This document shows positions 16,827-26,400 of a stretch of 39,236 nucleotides of DNA, piece by piece. The notes below the pieces were generated by a model. It searched no databases, had not been told where the DNA came from, and saw only the letters and a program-made list of their open reading frames with translations. This DNA comes from an uncultured Acidobacteriia bacterium (GTDB lineage: Bacteria > Acidobacteriota > Terriglobia > Bryobacterales > Bryobacteraceae): the NCBI GenBank assembly GCA_903881085.1, contig CAIRSA010000106.1, forward strand, positions 1 to 39,236. Direction: 5' to 3'. Position 1 is the first letter of the stretch; each line of letters opens with the position of its first letter. The position numbers were made by a program, and so were the translations under genes.

Positions 16827-17687
16827 ATGAATCGAATTTCAATTGCCGGCTGTGGCCTGATGGGAAGCGCCCTGATTCGCACTCTTGCGAAGAACGGCCA
16901 TCAGGTCGTGATCTGGAATCGCACTGCGGAAAAGGCAGAAGCCCTCGAGCAGTCCGGCGTGTCCGTCGCGAAGTCGTTTAGCGATGCGGTATCGTCCGTC
17001 AACGTGCTCATTCTGAATCTGGCGGATCCGGGCTATGCGGCCGCCACTCGCCTGCTGGATGAGAGCGGTTCCGCGATTGCAGGGAAGCTGGTCATTCAAC
17101 TGAGCAGCGGCAGTGAGGACGACGCACGCCGCCTGGACGCCCTGGTAAAAGGGTTCGGGGGCGCTTATCTGGATGGGGCGATTCTCGTCGATCCCGACGC
17201 CATCGGAACGGCGAAAAGCTGCATCATCTACAGCGGCGATCAAGCCGGTTTCGAAGCCACCAAGCCGATGTTGGAACAGTTTGGGGCCGCGCGTTTTACC
17301 GGTCAGGACGCCGGACGGGCCGCGGCTCTCGAGATGGCGCTGAATATAGCGTGCCTGCCCATGGAGGTCGGATTCCTGCAGGCCCGCAAGATCGCCCAGT
17401 CGCGGCAGTTGCCGCTGGAACAGTTTGACAGCCTCGTCCATTGGTTCCTGACCAATCATCTGGGCCGGCTAATGGATTGGATGAAGCAATCCCCGGACGC
17501 CATGAGAAGCGGCGCCACGGTCAATCTTTTGGCGGAACTGAGCGCGGCCATCGCTGGCTATATGCGCCAACAGGACACGGACACCGGCATGTTCGATGCC
17601 TTGGCGCGGCTATATGAAGCCGGAGTGGTAACGAGCCGAGGCGCGGACGACAGCCTGTGCGTGGCGGATTTGCATACTCAGGGTTGA
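16827..17687 (+). CDS. Imine-reductase-like NADPH oxidoreductase
   Basis: The 286-residue protein starts at ATG 16827 behind AGGGAG; the open frame extends further upstream without support. The Rossmann motif GCGLMGSA at the N-terminus, followed by VIWNRT with an Arg suited to NADPH, places it in the beta-hydroxyacid dehydrogenase/imine reductase superfamily. The segment AYLDGAILVDPDAIGTAKSC closely follows the imine reductase pattern. The dehydrogenase catalytic Lys is absent. At the position where imine reductases usually carry Asp or Tyr there is Glu169. In context it could reduce a cyclic imine formed from an amino ketone. A 3-hydroxyisobutyrate-type dehydrogenase activity is less likely without the Lys. 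Confidence 0.75.
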   Translation: MNRISIAGCGLMGSALIRTLAKNGHQVVIWNRTAEKAEALEQSGVSVAKSFSDAVSSVNVLILNLADPGYAAATRLLDESGSAIAGKLVIQLSSGSEDDARRLDALVKGFGGAYLDGAILVDPDAIGTAKSCIIYSGDQAGFEATKPMLEQFGAARFTGQDAGRAAALEMALNIACLPMEVGFLQARKIAQSRQLPLEQFDSLVHWFLTNHLGRLMDWMKQSPDAMRSGATVNLLAELSAAIAGYMRQQDTDTGMFDALARLYEAGVVTSRGADDSLCVADLHTQG

Positions 17688-17697
17688 GGACGGCGTC

Positions 17698-19851
17698 ATG
17701 TTGCACATTCCATTTTTACTGCTGGCCGCTGCGGGTGGCGGGGCGCTTTTCACAACGAAACGAAAGCAAAGCCCAAACAAAGTGGCCGGAAGCACAGCTG
17801 CCGCGACGCCGCTCGCCACAACGCTGCAGCAGGCCGTCGGCAGCCTGCAATCGAAAGTGCGTAAGCTGGCCAATCAGGCGGTGGAGCCCCTGGTCGGTAA
17901 GGAGCGCGAAGGGCAGTTTGCTGAATTGCAGTCAGCTGGCGGTCACCCTGCCTCTGCCATCGAGGCGCCAGAGGACGAAAAACAGGCGCAACTGCAATTG
18001 GGAGTGTCGCTGGTCACGCTCGGCGTGACGGTCACGGGGCGGCTCCTGTACCCTCCGTTGATGCTGCTGAGCCTCCCGGGCCTGGCGTATACAACTATCC
18101 CCTACCTGAAGAATGGATACCAGGACCTTAAGAAAAAGCGTAAGCCGACAGCTTCGACGCAGGATCTGATACTGCTCCCGGGCCTACTGCTGCTCGGCGA
18201 TGTCCTCGCACTCTCCCTGACCAACTCGGTTCTTGCATTGTCACACCTGCTGGTCCACAAAATGGAAGACCGGTCGATGCGTAGCGTCGTCAATGTCTAC
18301 GGCAAGCAGCCGATGAAAGTCTGGGTCCTGTCGCAGGGGGGCGAGGTAGAGATACCATTTGCACGCCTCGCAGCCGGCGATCTGGTCGTGGTCGGCGCCG
18401 GACAGATGATTCCGGCCGACGGAGAGATCGTAGAAGGTGCAGCATCCATCGACCAGCGCCTGTTGACCGGAGAGAGCCAACCTGCGGAAAAGACCCTGGG
18501 TGATCCGGTCCTGGCGGCAACCCTGGTCCTGGCCGGCCGTATCGTCGTCAAGGTGGAGCGCACCGGGGAATCGACTCTCGCCGCCAGAATTGCCGGTGTT
18601 TTGGCCCGCACCGCCGAATATAAGCAGACCTTCGAAGCGAAGAGTACAGCCATCGGGGACCGCTGGGTAATCCCCACGTTTGGCCTGGCCACCTTGGCCA
18701 CTACCTTTCGCGGATTCAAAGGCGGACTCGCGCTCCTGTTAACCTGTCCGGGGTATGACTTGAGAATTCTCGGGCCATTGAGCATGTTGAGCTTCTTGAA
18801 AATTGCCGCCGAAAACGGTGTGCTGATCAAGGACGCGCAGGCTTTGGAACGGCTGTCATCCATTGACACGATCGTGTTCGATAAGACTGGCACGTTGACA
18901 CTGGAACAGCCCAGTGTGCGTGAGGTCTATTGCTATAACGGGTGGCAGGAGAAGGACGTCCTGCGATTCGCCGCCGCCGCTGAACAGCGTCAGTCCCATC
19001 CAATTGCCCGCGCGATCCTGCTTGCGGCGCAGGCCCAAAACTTAGAATTGCCTCCGCTCAGCGAGGCACGTTATGAGATGGGGTTTGGCCTCAAGGTAAC
19101 GATCGACAACCTGATTATCCGGGTCGGCAGCGCCCGTTTCCTGGCCAACGAGGAGATTCCCCTGCCAGAAGCGACTGCGGAGCTGCAGACAAAGGTCCAT
19201 GAGCAGGGCCACTCACTGGTGCTGGTCAGCGTCGGCGATGCGCTGGCAGGTGCCATCGAGTTGGAACCCGCGATTCGGCCGGAAGCCCGTCAACTGGTCG
19301 CCCATCTGAAGACAGCTAATCGGAAGCTGTACATCATTTCGGGCGATCATGAAGAGCCGACTCGGGCGCTGGCGCAAAAGCTGGGAGTCGATCGCTACTT
19401 TGCCAACACACTTCCGGAGCAGAAGGCTGACCTGGTGAAACAAATGCAGTCGGAAGGCAAAAAGGTCTGCTTTGTCGGCGACGGTATCAACGACGCCATT
19501 GCCTTACAGCAAGCCGACGTTTCCATCTCGCTTCGGGGCGCGGCCACTCTTGCAACCGACACGGCGCAGATCGTGTTAATGGGTGGATCGCTGCGCCAGT
19601 TGGATCAGTTGTTTTCCATCGGGCGCAGGTACGACAGCAATATGCGGAACAACTATGTGATGTCAATCGCTCCTTCGATCGCCACTGTGGGGGGCGTAGT
19701 GTTTCTGCATTTTGGCGTGACTTCCGCGCTCGCGATTTACAGTCTGGGCCTCATCGCCGGGCTCGTGAACAGTATATCGCCTTCCGTTGCCCGCGTCGAA
19801 GAGATTGGCGCCGGCCAGCCGCGACAGGAAAGCAGAGCATCCCGCTCATAG
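17698..19851 (+). CDS. Atypical P1B-like P-type ATPase, second copy
   Basis: The 717-residue pump is related to the ATPase that opens this arm but has a shorter N-terminus: a hydrophobic start (MLHIPFLLLAAAGGG), then about 80 charged residues, and no HMA domain. Two membrane hairpins precede the actuator TGES motif. Phosphorylation Asp395 sits in DKTGTLT, followed by QSHPIA (HP motif) and GDGINDAIAL. The metal-site helix reads LLTCPGYDLR, with Cys350-Pro351 but Gly in place of the second Cys of CPC. It starts 10 bases after the imine-reductase-like gene behind GAGG, so it belongs to the same operon. It ends 9 bases from the convergent leftward arm. The transported ion or molecule is unknown. 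Confidence 0.87.
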   Translation: MLHIPFLLLAAAGGGALFTTKRKQSPNKVAGSTAAATPLATTLQQAVGSLQSKVRKLANQAVEPLVGKEREGQFAELQSAGGHPASAIEAPEDEKQAQLQLGVSLVTLGVTVTGRLLYPPLMLLSLPGLAYTTIPYLKNGYQDLKKKRKPTASTQDLILLPGLLLLGDVLALSLTNSVLALSHLLVHKMEDRSMRSVVNVYGKQPMKVWVLSQGGEVEIPFARLAAGDLVVVGAGQMIPADGEIVEGAASIDQRLLTGESQPAEKTLGDPVLAATLVLAGRIVVKVERTGESTLAARIAGVLARTAEYKQTFEAKSTAIGDRWVIPTFGLATLATTFRGFKGGLALLLTCPGYDLRILGPLSMLSFLKIAAENGVLIKDAQALERLSSIDTIVFDKTGTLTLEQPSVREVYCYNGWQEKDVLRFAAAAEQRQSHPIARAILLAAQAQNLELPPLSEARYEMGFGLKVTIDNLIIRVGSARFLANEEIPLPEATAELQTKVHEQGHSLVLVSVGDALAGAIELEPAIRPEARQLVAHLKTANRKLYIISGDHEEPTRALAQKLGVDRYFANTLPEQKADLVKQMQSEGKKVCFVGDGINDAIALQQADVSISLRGAATLATDTAQIVLMGGSLRQLDQLFSIGRRYDSNMRNNYVMSIAPSIATVGGVVFLHFGVTSALAIYSLGLIAGLVNSISPSVARVEEIGAGQPRQESRASRS

Positions 19852-19860
19852 CCCACCCGC

Positions 19861-21129
19861 CTACTTTGCGCCAAGCCGCTCTTCATATGGGAATGCGGAC
19901 AGCGGTTCGGCGCCTTTTTCGGTGATCAAAACCTGCTCCTCCAGTTTGACGCCTTCCTTGCCTCCAACGCGTCCGATATAGCTCTCCACGCAGATCACCA
20001 TGTTCGCTTCCAGCACGCCGTCGTAGCCTGCCACTGTCCAATCTTCCGGGTAGAAGAGCGCGGGATACTCGTCGGACATCCCCGCGCCGTGATACAGAAG
20101 CGTGTAGCGGTTTGGCAGAAAATCAGGCGCGAGCGGCAGGGCTTTTTCAGCGGCCTCGTGGAAACTCAACCCCGCTTTCAGAACACTGGTGTTGTGGAGG
20201 ATCTGCTCGTAAGCCGTGCGGTACAACTCCTTCTGTTCCTCCGAAGGCTTCACGTCGCCGCAAAGCCATGTGCGCGAGATATCCACGCACATTCCGTGTG
20301 CGCCGATCAGGTCCGTATCGAACGAGACAAGATCGCCCGCTTCGATTACGCGATCGCTGCACTCCTGATACCACGGATTGGTTCGCGGGCCGGAGGACAG
20401 CAGCCGGGTTTCAATCCATTCGCCGCCCCGGGCTATGTTTTCCGCGTGCAGACAAGACCACAGCCGCTGTTCGGTGATGCCGGGCTCAAGCATGCTCTGC
20501 ATGGCATGCATCGCTTCATCGCACGCGGTGACAGCGCATCGCATGGCTTTCACCTCCTCATCGCACTTGACGGCTTTGGCGCATTCCATCGCCTCTTCGC
20601 CATTCCGCACGTCCATGCCAAGTTGCCGCAGGGCGGAAATCCCTTCGTGATTGCAACGGTCGACCGCGAGGCGCACATTGCCGCAGCCGTGGGTGCGCAC
20701 CAAATCGGCGAGTTCAGCGGCCCATTTGTGAGCGAACTCGGGCTGCCGGCCGCCCACCGCCATGTACAGCCACGGCTGGGCCGGACGCACTTCGTTAATC
20801 AGCGGTAGATTGCTCGACAAGTGCGCACAGCGCATGAATTCGAACAGCACCACGGGTCCTTCGGCCGCGACAAAGCAGTAGCGCATCGGGTTGCGCATCG
20901 ACCACACCTGCATGTTGCGGCTACCGGTGGCGTAGCGGATGTTGATGGGATCCGTCAGCACAATCCCTGCGTAATCGAGTGCGGTCAACCGCGCGCGGAT
21001 CCTTTGCAGCCGGTGTGCGGTAATTGCTTCCAACTCCGCAGGAGTCAGTGTGCCTGTGGCGCCGCCTGGTTCAACGGGCGCCCTCTGTTCCAGAAGAGGC
21101 CGGATTTTCGATCGGAAGTGAGTGGTCAT
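19861..21129 (-). CDS. DddP-like M24-fold metalloenzyme
   Basis: The 422-residue protein has the creatinase/aminopeptidase P (M24) fold. Predicted metal ligands are Asp271, Asp273, Asp283, His347, Glu382 and Glu397. Each lies exactly 24 residues before the ligands I recall for the DMSP lyase DddP of Ruegeria lacuscaerulensis (Asp295, 297, 307, His371, Glu406, 421). Its catalytic residues Tyr366 and Asp377 correspond in the same register to Tyr342 and Asp353 (YHGAGMSDEYP). The N-terminal segment NIRYATGSRNMQVWSMRN is also DddP-like. DddP cleaves dimethylsulfoniopropionate to dimethylsulfide and acrylate; other M24 members are Xaa-Pro peptidases. It is the last gene of the leftward operon, starting 7 bases after the acyl-CoA dehydrogenase stop. 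The function in this pathway is unknown. Confidence 0.8.
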   Translation of the reverse strand: MTTHFRSKIRPLLEQRAPVEPGGATGTLTPAELEAITAHRLQRIRARLTALDYAGIVLTDPINIRYATGSRNMQVWSMRNPMRYCFVAAEGPVVLFEFMRCAHLSSNLPLINEVRPAQPWLYMAVGGRQPEFAHKWAAELADLVRTHGCGNVRLAVDRCNHEGISALRQLGMDVRNGEEAMECAKAVKCDEEVKAMRCAVTACDEAMHAMQSMLEPGITEQRLWSCLHAENIARGGEWIETRLLSSGPRTNPWYQECSDRVIEAGDLVSFDTDLIGAHGMCVDISRTWLCGDVKPSEEQKELYRTAYEQILHNTSVLKAGLSFHEAAEKALPLAPDFLPNRYTLLYHGAGMSDEYPALFYPEDWTVAGYDGVLEANMVICVESYIGRVGGKEGVKLEEQVLITEKGAEPLSAFPYEERLGAK

Positions 21130-21136
21130 GCTGCCC

Positions 21137-22249
21137 TCAGTCGATAAATACCTGCTGAATTTGCGTGGTTCCTTCTATGATTTCCATCACCTTTGCGTCG
21201 CGCATGTAACGCTGGACGGGGTAGCCGTAGCCGATGCCTTGAGCGCCGTGGATCTGCACTGCATCGGCGGCCGCGAGCGAGACATGCGTGGAGGCGAAGT
21301 ATTTGGCAGCCAGCGTGGCCTGAATCGCATCCGGTGAGCCCTGATCGCGCAGATACCCGGCGTGGTAGCAAAGCAGGCGTGCGGCCTGGGAGTTGACCCG
21401 CATGTTCGTCAGCATCTGCCGCACCAGTTGATGCTCGCGAATCGGCACGCCAAACTGCTTCCGCTCGCGGCTGTAGCTCTGGCTCGCGTCGAGACAAGCT
21501 TGCGACAGTCCGACGCAGCCACAGGCCGTACTGTAGCGGCCATAGTCGAGGGCGGTATTGGCGATCCAGGCAAAGCCGATTCCCTCTTTGCCAACGCGGT
21601 TCTCAGCGGGGATTTCGCAGTCCTCGAAACGGAGTTCGCCGAGCATAGAGGCGCGCAGTCCCATCAGATCGGTGATTGGTTCGGTAGAAAAGCCCGGAGT
21701 GCCGCGCTCGACCAGGAACGCGCTGGCTGCTTCGCCGGAATGGGCAATTACCAGGAAGATGCCGGCCTTAACGCCAAAGCTGATCCACTTTTTGACGCCA
21801 TTGAGCACGTAGCCCGTGTCCGTGCGCGTTGCCGTCGTTCTGACGTTGCTCGCATCGCTGCCGATGGAAGGCTCGGTGAGAGCGAAAGCCGCCACTGTTT
21901 CGCCGCTTGCGATGCGCGGAAGCCATAGTTGCTTCTGGCTGCGGCTGCCAAACCGCAGAAGGGCGTGGGCCACCATGCCTTGCACGCCTAGCAGGTTCCG
22001 TACCGACTGGCAGCCGCGCCCGATCTCTTCAGAGAAGAGTCCGTAGTGCAGCATGTCCATGCCGCGTCCGCCATACTCCGCTGGCAGAGATGGCACTAGA
22101 TACCCTTTTGCCCCGAGCGTCCGGAAAACTTCGGGCGGCAGGGCTTGATCGCGGTCCCACTGATCGGCGTAGGGGACGATCGACTCGCTGACGAAGGCTC
22201 GATAAACCTCCTGCGCCTCTCTTTGCTGAGCGGTTAAGTCAAAACCCAT
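21137..22249 (-). CDS. Acyl-CoA-dehydrogenase-like flavoenzyme (FkbI/ZmaE-like)
   Basis: The 370-residue protein has the three-part acyl-CoA dehydrogenase fold, with FAD-binding segments FALTEPSIGSDAS and KKWISFG. It keeps the medium-chain-type catalytic Glu, here Glu359 in IIEGTTQIQ. The segment ALDYGRYSTACGCVGLSQAC resembles FkbI-type enzymes that oxidise carrier-bound three-carbon units to methoxymalonyl- or aminomalonyl-type extenders. It sits 3 bases after the amino acid:carrier ligase gene, so a likely substrate is the aminoacyl thioester that ligase makes. An ordinary fatty acyl-CoA dehydrogenase role is less likely in this context. Confidence 0.85.
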   Translation of the reverse strand: MGFDLTAQQREAQEVYRAFVSESIVPYADQWDRDQALPPEVFRTLGAKGYLVPSLPAEYGGRGMDMLHYGLFSEEIGRGCQSVRNLLGVQGMVAHALLRFGSRSQKQLWLPRIASGETVAAFALTEPSIGSDASNVRTTATRTDTGYVLNGVKKWISFGVKAGIFLVIAHSGEAASAFLVERGTPGFSTEPITDLMGLRASMLGELRFEDCEIPAENRVGKEGIGFAWIANTALDYGRYSTACGCVGLSQACLDASQSYSRERKQFGVPIREHQLVRQMLTNMRVNSQAARLLCYHAGYLRDQGSPDAIQATLAAKYFASTHVSLAAADAVQIHGAQGIGYGYPVQRYMRDAKVMEIIEGTTQIQQVFID

Positions 22250-22252
22250 GGG

Positions 22253-23434
22253 TTACATTTCCCTCTTCAATGAAAGCGGCCACTTCGATTCGTCCAAACC
22301 ATACTGGCAGAGAAAGGCGTAGACAAGCCGCTCCAGGCCGAAACCCACGCAGCCGGTTAGCGCGTTCGTCCGGTCTTCGCGGCTGATCCGGAAAGCGTCG
22401 CCAAAATAGTTCTCGTGAAAGTTGAAGGAGGCGGCGGCGATGGTCCGTTCGCTATCGACGTTGAGGCGCAACTCATACTTGAGCTCCATCATCCGCTGGT
22501 TGAAGATCTTGCCGGCGGTGTCTTGCGTCACGAAAAAAGGATCGTTCGCCACTTCGCTAAAGCCGCTTAGTCCCAGTTCTTCCATCAATGCAAACGACGC
22601 GCGCATGAACGACTCGCGGCATTCCAGCACGAACTCACGCGATCCCAGAAAGACAATCTCGCGAATGGTGAAGTCCCACAGCCGCTCCAGCCCGCGGTAG
22701 TATTTCGCCTCGAAACGGAACGACTTCCCCTTCGCCGTCACCACGCGGTTAGAGGCCAACGTGCTATCGCGCAATTGGTGATATGTGTGATAGCACATGG
22801 TGGGCGGAAGACAGTAATCGTGATTCTGGCAGTGCGTAAAGAGCGCCGGCGTAATGCGCTTGTTGGCGGAGTATTCATCGCGGAAAGCCTGATACACATT
22901 AATGTCATTGTGCAGGCGCGTGACAAACATAGCGAAGTGGGGAAAGGAACCGAAGTACCCGAACGTATCCAGGACGCTTGTGGGAAGCAGCGTGGGGTAC
23001 TGAAATTCCTGCGCGTTCGGCATGGCGAGAGCGATCTGCCTGATGCGGCGGTCAAAGTAGTTTATCAAGCCGATCATCGGCTCTCCGAAGCCCACTTGAC
23101 CTTCGGCGGCCTCGAACGCCACTCCCTTGGCCACCAGCGTTTCGAACATGTCCGCGTGGTAGCCAGACGCCCCGGTTGGCGGCGACTGCCAGACGACTTT
23201 CGACTTAAAAACCTTCTGCTTCAATATGTCCGTTTCAACCAGATAATTGATTTTTTCCGCCAGGCCATGATCGCCGTCGCTCGCGGTGGTCACGGCGATG
23301 GCCTGAATACGGCCATCCTGCTCGATCAGTGAAAACTCAAGAATCTCCGGCGACACGAAGAACAACTGGCTTCGGAGCGCAGGCGCAAGGCCCAGCGGAA
23401 GCGTCTTGCGCAGCGGAATCGTGATTATTGGCAT
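22253..23434 (-). CDS. SerRS-like amino acid:[carrier protein] ligase
   Basis: The 393-residue class II aminoacyl-tRNA-synthetase-like catalytic core lacks a tRNA-binding arm. Class II motif 2 is visible around FRFEAKYYRGLERLWDFTIR and motif 3 in GCVGFGLERLVYAF. Predicted zinc ligands Cys214, Glu259 and Cys362 have spacings of 45 and 103. Those are the spacings I recall for Cys131, Glu176 and Cys279 of the Bradyrhizobium ligase Bll0957. Such enzymes adenylate Gly or Ala and load it on the phosphopantetheine arm of a small carrier protein, not on tRNA. It has roughly 80 extra N-terminal residues compared with Bll0957. The start codon overlaps the end of the PKS gene by 10 bases, so the two are translationally coupled. 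The carrier is probably one of the two ACPs upstream in the operon. Confidence 0.88.
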   Translation of the reverse strand: MPIITIPLRKTLPLGLAPALRSQLFFVSPEILEFSLIEQDGRIQAIAVTTASDGDHGLAEKINYLVETDILKQKVFKSKVVWQSPPTGASGYHADMFETLVAKGVAFEAAEGQVGFGEPMIGLINYFDRRIRQIALAMPNAQEFQYPTLLPTSVLDTFGYFGSFPHFAMFVTRLHNDINVYQAFRDEYSANKRITPALFTHCQNHDYCLPPTMCYHTYHQLRDSTLASNRVVTAKGKSFRFEAKYYRGLERLWDFTIREIVFLGSREFVLECRESFMRASFALMEELGLSGFSEVANDPFFVTQDTAGKIFNQRMMELKYELRLNVDSERTIAAASFNFHENYFGDAFRISREDRTNALTGCVGFGLERLVYAFLCQYGLDESKWPLSLKREM

Positions 23435-26400
23435 GCGGCCACCTTTCGAGACAACTCTGCCGCCTGAGAAACGGCTTGTGCCAACGCGGCCGGAGCATCC
23501 AGGTGGACGTTATGTCCGCCCGCGAGCACAACAGGCTTCAAATTCGGGCAGACGTCTTGGATCATCTCTTTCTCAGCCGGACTGATCCAACCACTGGAGT
23601 CGCCATAAACAACCGTCAGCGGGGCCCCGATGCCGGCGAGCATCGCGAGGAATTCCAATTTGTTCAACCCGGCAAACAGAGCGTCCAATTGTGCCTGTCC
23701 GTCGAACCGGGCATCCCAACGCCACACAACTCCGTCGCCATGCGCTTCGGTTAACCGCTCCGCCCGGCGCAAAGCCGTTTCCATCTGCAGAGCCGGCGTC
23801 AGTTGGCGCAAGCGTTCGGCCGCCGCATGCAGATCCGGCATTGGAACGTGCCGCCGCGTTTCCTCGGCGGCCCGCCGATGAGTTGCCATCTGTTGCGCGA
23901 AACTCTGTGCATCGTCCGCCATGGGCGACATGGGCGGCTCCACCAAGATTAGCCGCTCAACCAGCCGTGGGTAGGAGGATGCATAGAGCACGGCTATGAT
24001 CGATCCCAGTGAATGGCCCACCAGCAGGACGGGCTGGTTTCCGAGTTCCTGTACAACCTGCGCCAGATCGCCGGCGAAATCGCGCAGATGATACTGGTTC
24101 GAGGACTCGCCATGAGCGGAGCGGCCGTGTCCGCGCAGATCGGGCGCTACGACGCGATAGCCCTCGGCCGCCAGAAGTGGGGCGACGCCCTCCCAACTTG
24201 CGCCATGGTCCCGCGTGCCGTGGATGCAAACCGCCAACTTGCCATTTTCCGGTCCCCATTCGCAGAGGCAGAGTTCGAGGCCGCGCACTGTGATGAAGCG
24301 TTCGCGCATTGGAGCGGCACCGCTCCCTAACGGTCGCGGCTCGGTTGGCAGATCCACGCGGTTGGTGGGCGTCAATATATTGTCCAGAACATACGCCACC
24401 AATGCCTCCACGGTAGGATGATTGAATATCACCGCCGCGGGCAATTTACACTCGAGTGAATTCTCCAGCCGGTTGCGAAGTTCCATCGACGTCAGCGAGT
24501 CCAACCCCAACTCTCGGAAACCCTGACGCATTGGGACCGCCTCCGGCGAGGAGTAGCGCAGAATAGAGGCAACCTGTCCTTGAACGTACGACTCGAGCAG
24601 CGCCTTCTTTTCGTCGCGGCTCTTGCCCTGCAGATCGGGGAGCAACGACTCCGGCGCCTCAAGCAGCTCTGCAGGTACCGATTTTCGGCGGAAACCGGAA
24701 AGAAAGGCGCGCCGCGTATCGAATCGGGTCCAGTTGATGTGGACCACGGCGATCTGAGGGTCAGGCTCGTGCAAGAGGGCGCTGACAATTTCCGCGCCTT
24801 GCCGCGGATGGATGGCGTCGAGACCCATGCGTTTCAACTGCGGCACAAATTGCACAGCCGAACCAACCTCCGCCCACACGCCCCAATTGATCGCCAGAGC
24901 GGGCAGGCCCAGGGCGTGGCGGTGATGCGCCAGCGAGTCCAGAAATCCGTTTGCGGCCGCGTAGTTGGCTTGCCCCGCTAATCCCAGTAACGACGAAGCC
25001 GAGGAAAACAGTACGAAGAAGTCCAGCGGATGATCGAGCGTCAAGCAATGCAAATTCCACGCGCCATCCACTTTCGGTGCCATCACGCGAGCAAACAGTT
25101 CGGGACTTTGGTTGACAAGCGGCCCATCGGCGAGCAACCCCGCCGCATGGATCACGCCTTTGAGCGGGTGCTCGCCAGGGATAGCCGCAATTATCGCAGC
25201 CATCTGTGAGGCATCCGCAACGTCTGCCCGCGCGGTCAACACCGTGACGCCGGTCTCCCGGATTTCGTCCAACCGCAACTGCACCCCGGCAGATGGCGCG
25301 CTGCGGCTCACCAGCAGCAACCGCCGCGCGCCGCGCTCGGCCAGACTTTGCGCAATCACCAATCCCAGTCCGCCCAGTCCGCCGGTGATGAGATAAGTGG
25401 CCTGGGCATCCAACTCCACGGTGCGTGCTTTGGGATGCACTAAAACCACTTTCCCAATATGCGTGGCCTGCTCCATGGTACGGAATGCGCCAACTATGTC
25501 TTGGATAGCAAGGGTCGTGCGCGGCAGTGGCGTAAGCTTCCCCTCGGCAAGCAGGTTTGCAAGCGTCCGCAGTTGCTGTTCGACCAGTTCAGGTTCCCGC
25601 ACAAGAATCTCAGCCTGGTCGACGAGATAATAGCGGATATCGGGACGCGCGGCCGCTATTTCCGCAGCGCTGCGAACGTCCCGTTTGCTGATTTCCAGGA
25701 AGCATCCGCCGTCGGCCAAAGCGGTCAGGCTCGCGTCGATAAAACCGGGCGCAGTCAAGGTGTTCAATACTAAGTCGACTCCTCGTCCAGCCGTATCCGC
25801 GAGAATCTGCTCTCCAAATCCCAGCGCGCGCGAGTTGTAGATGTGCCGGATCCCCAGCGCCCGCAGTACAGGCCACTTGGCGGGGCTTGCCGTGGCATAA
25901 ATGTCGGCGCCAGCCAATTGGGCGAGTTGGATCGCCGCATGGCCGATCCCGCCCGTCGCCGCGTGGATCAGAACCCGGTCGCCTTTCTTGATCCCCGCCA
26001 GGTGTTGGAGGCAGTGCCAGGCCGTAACGAATACCGAAGGAATCGTGGCTGCATCCGCATCGCTGATTGCATCCGGTATTCGCACCGCCAGGCGTGCATC
26101 CAGGGTGAGATAGCGGCTGAAGCAGCCAGGCGCAATTACCATCACGCGGTCGCCGGGGGCAAACTGGTGAACGCCTTCGCCACAGGCGGCGACCGTCCCC
26201 GCACCCTCTAGTCCCATGAGCCCGGCGTTGCCGGGATAGAGGTTCAAAGCCATCAGCACATCGCGAAAATTCAGGCCGGAGGCGTGCAGTTCAATCTCGA
26301 TCTCAGCCTTAGCCGGTTTACGCCGCGGCGCTGGTACAGGGCGCAGGGTTTCCAGGCGGCCACGTTCCGCAACCTCGTAACGGTAATCTTCTATCGCGGA

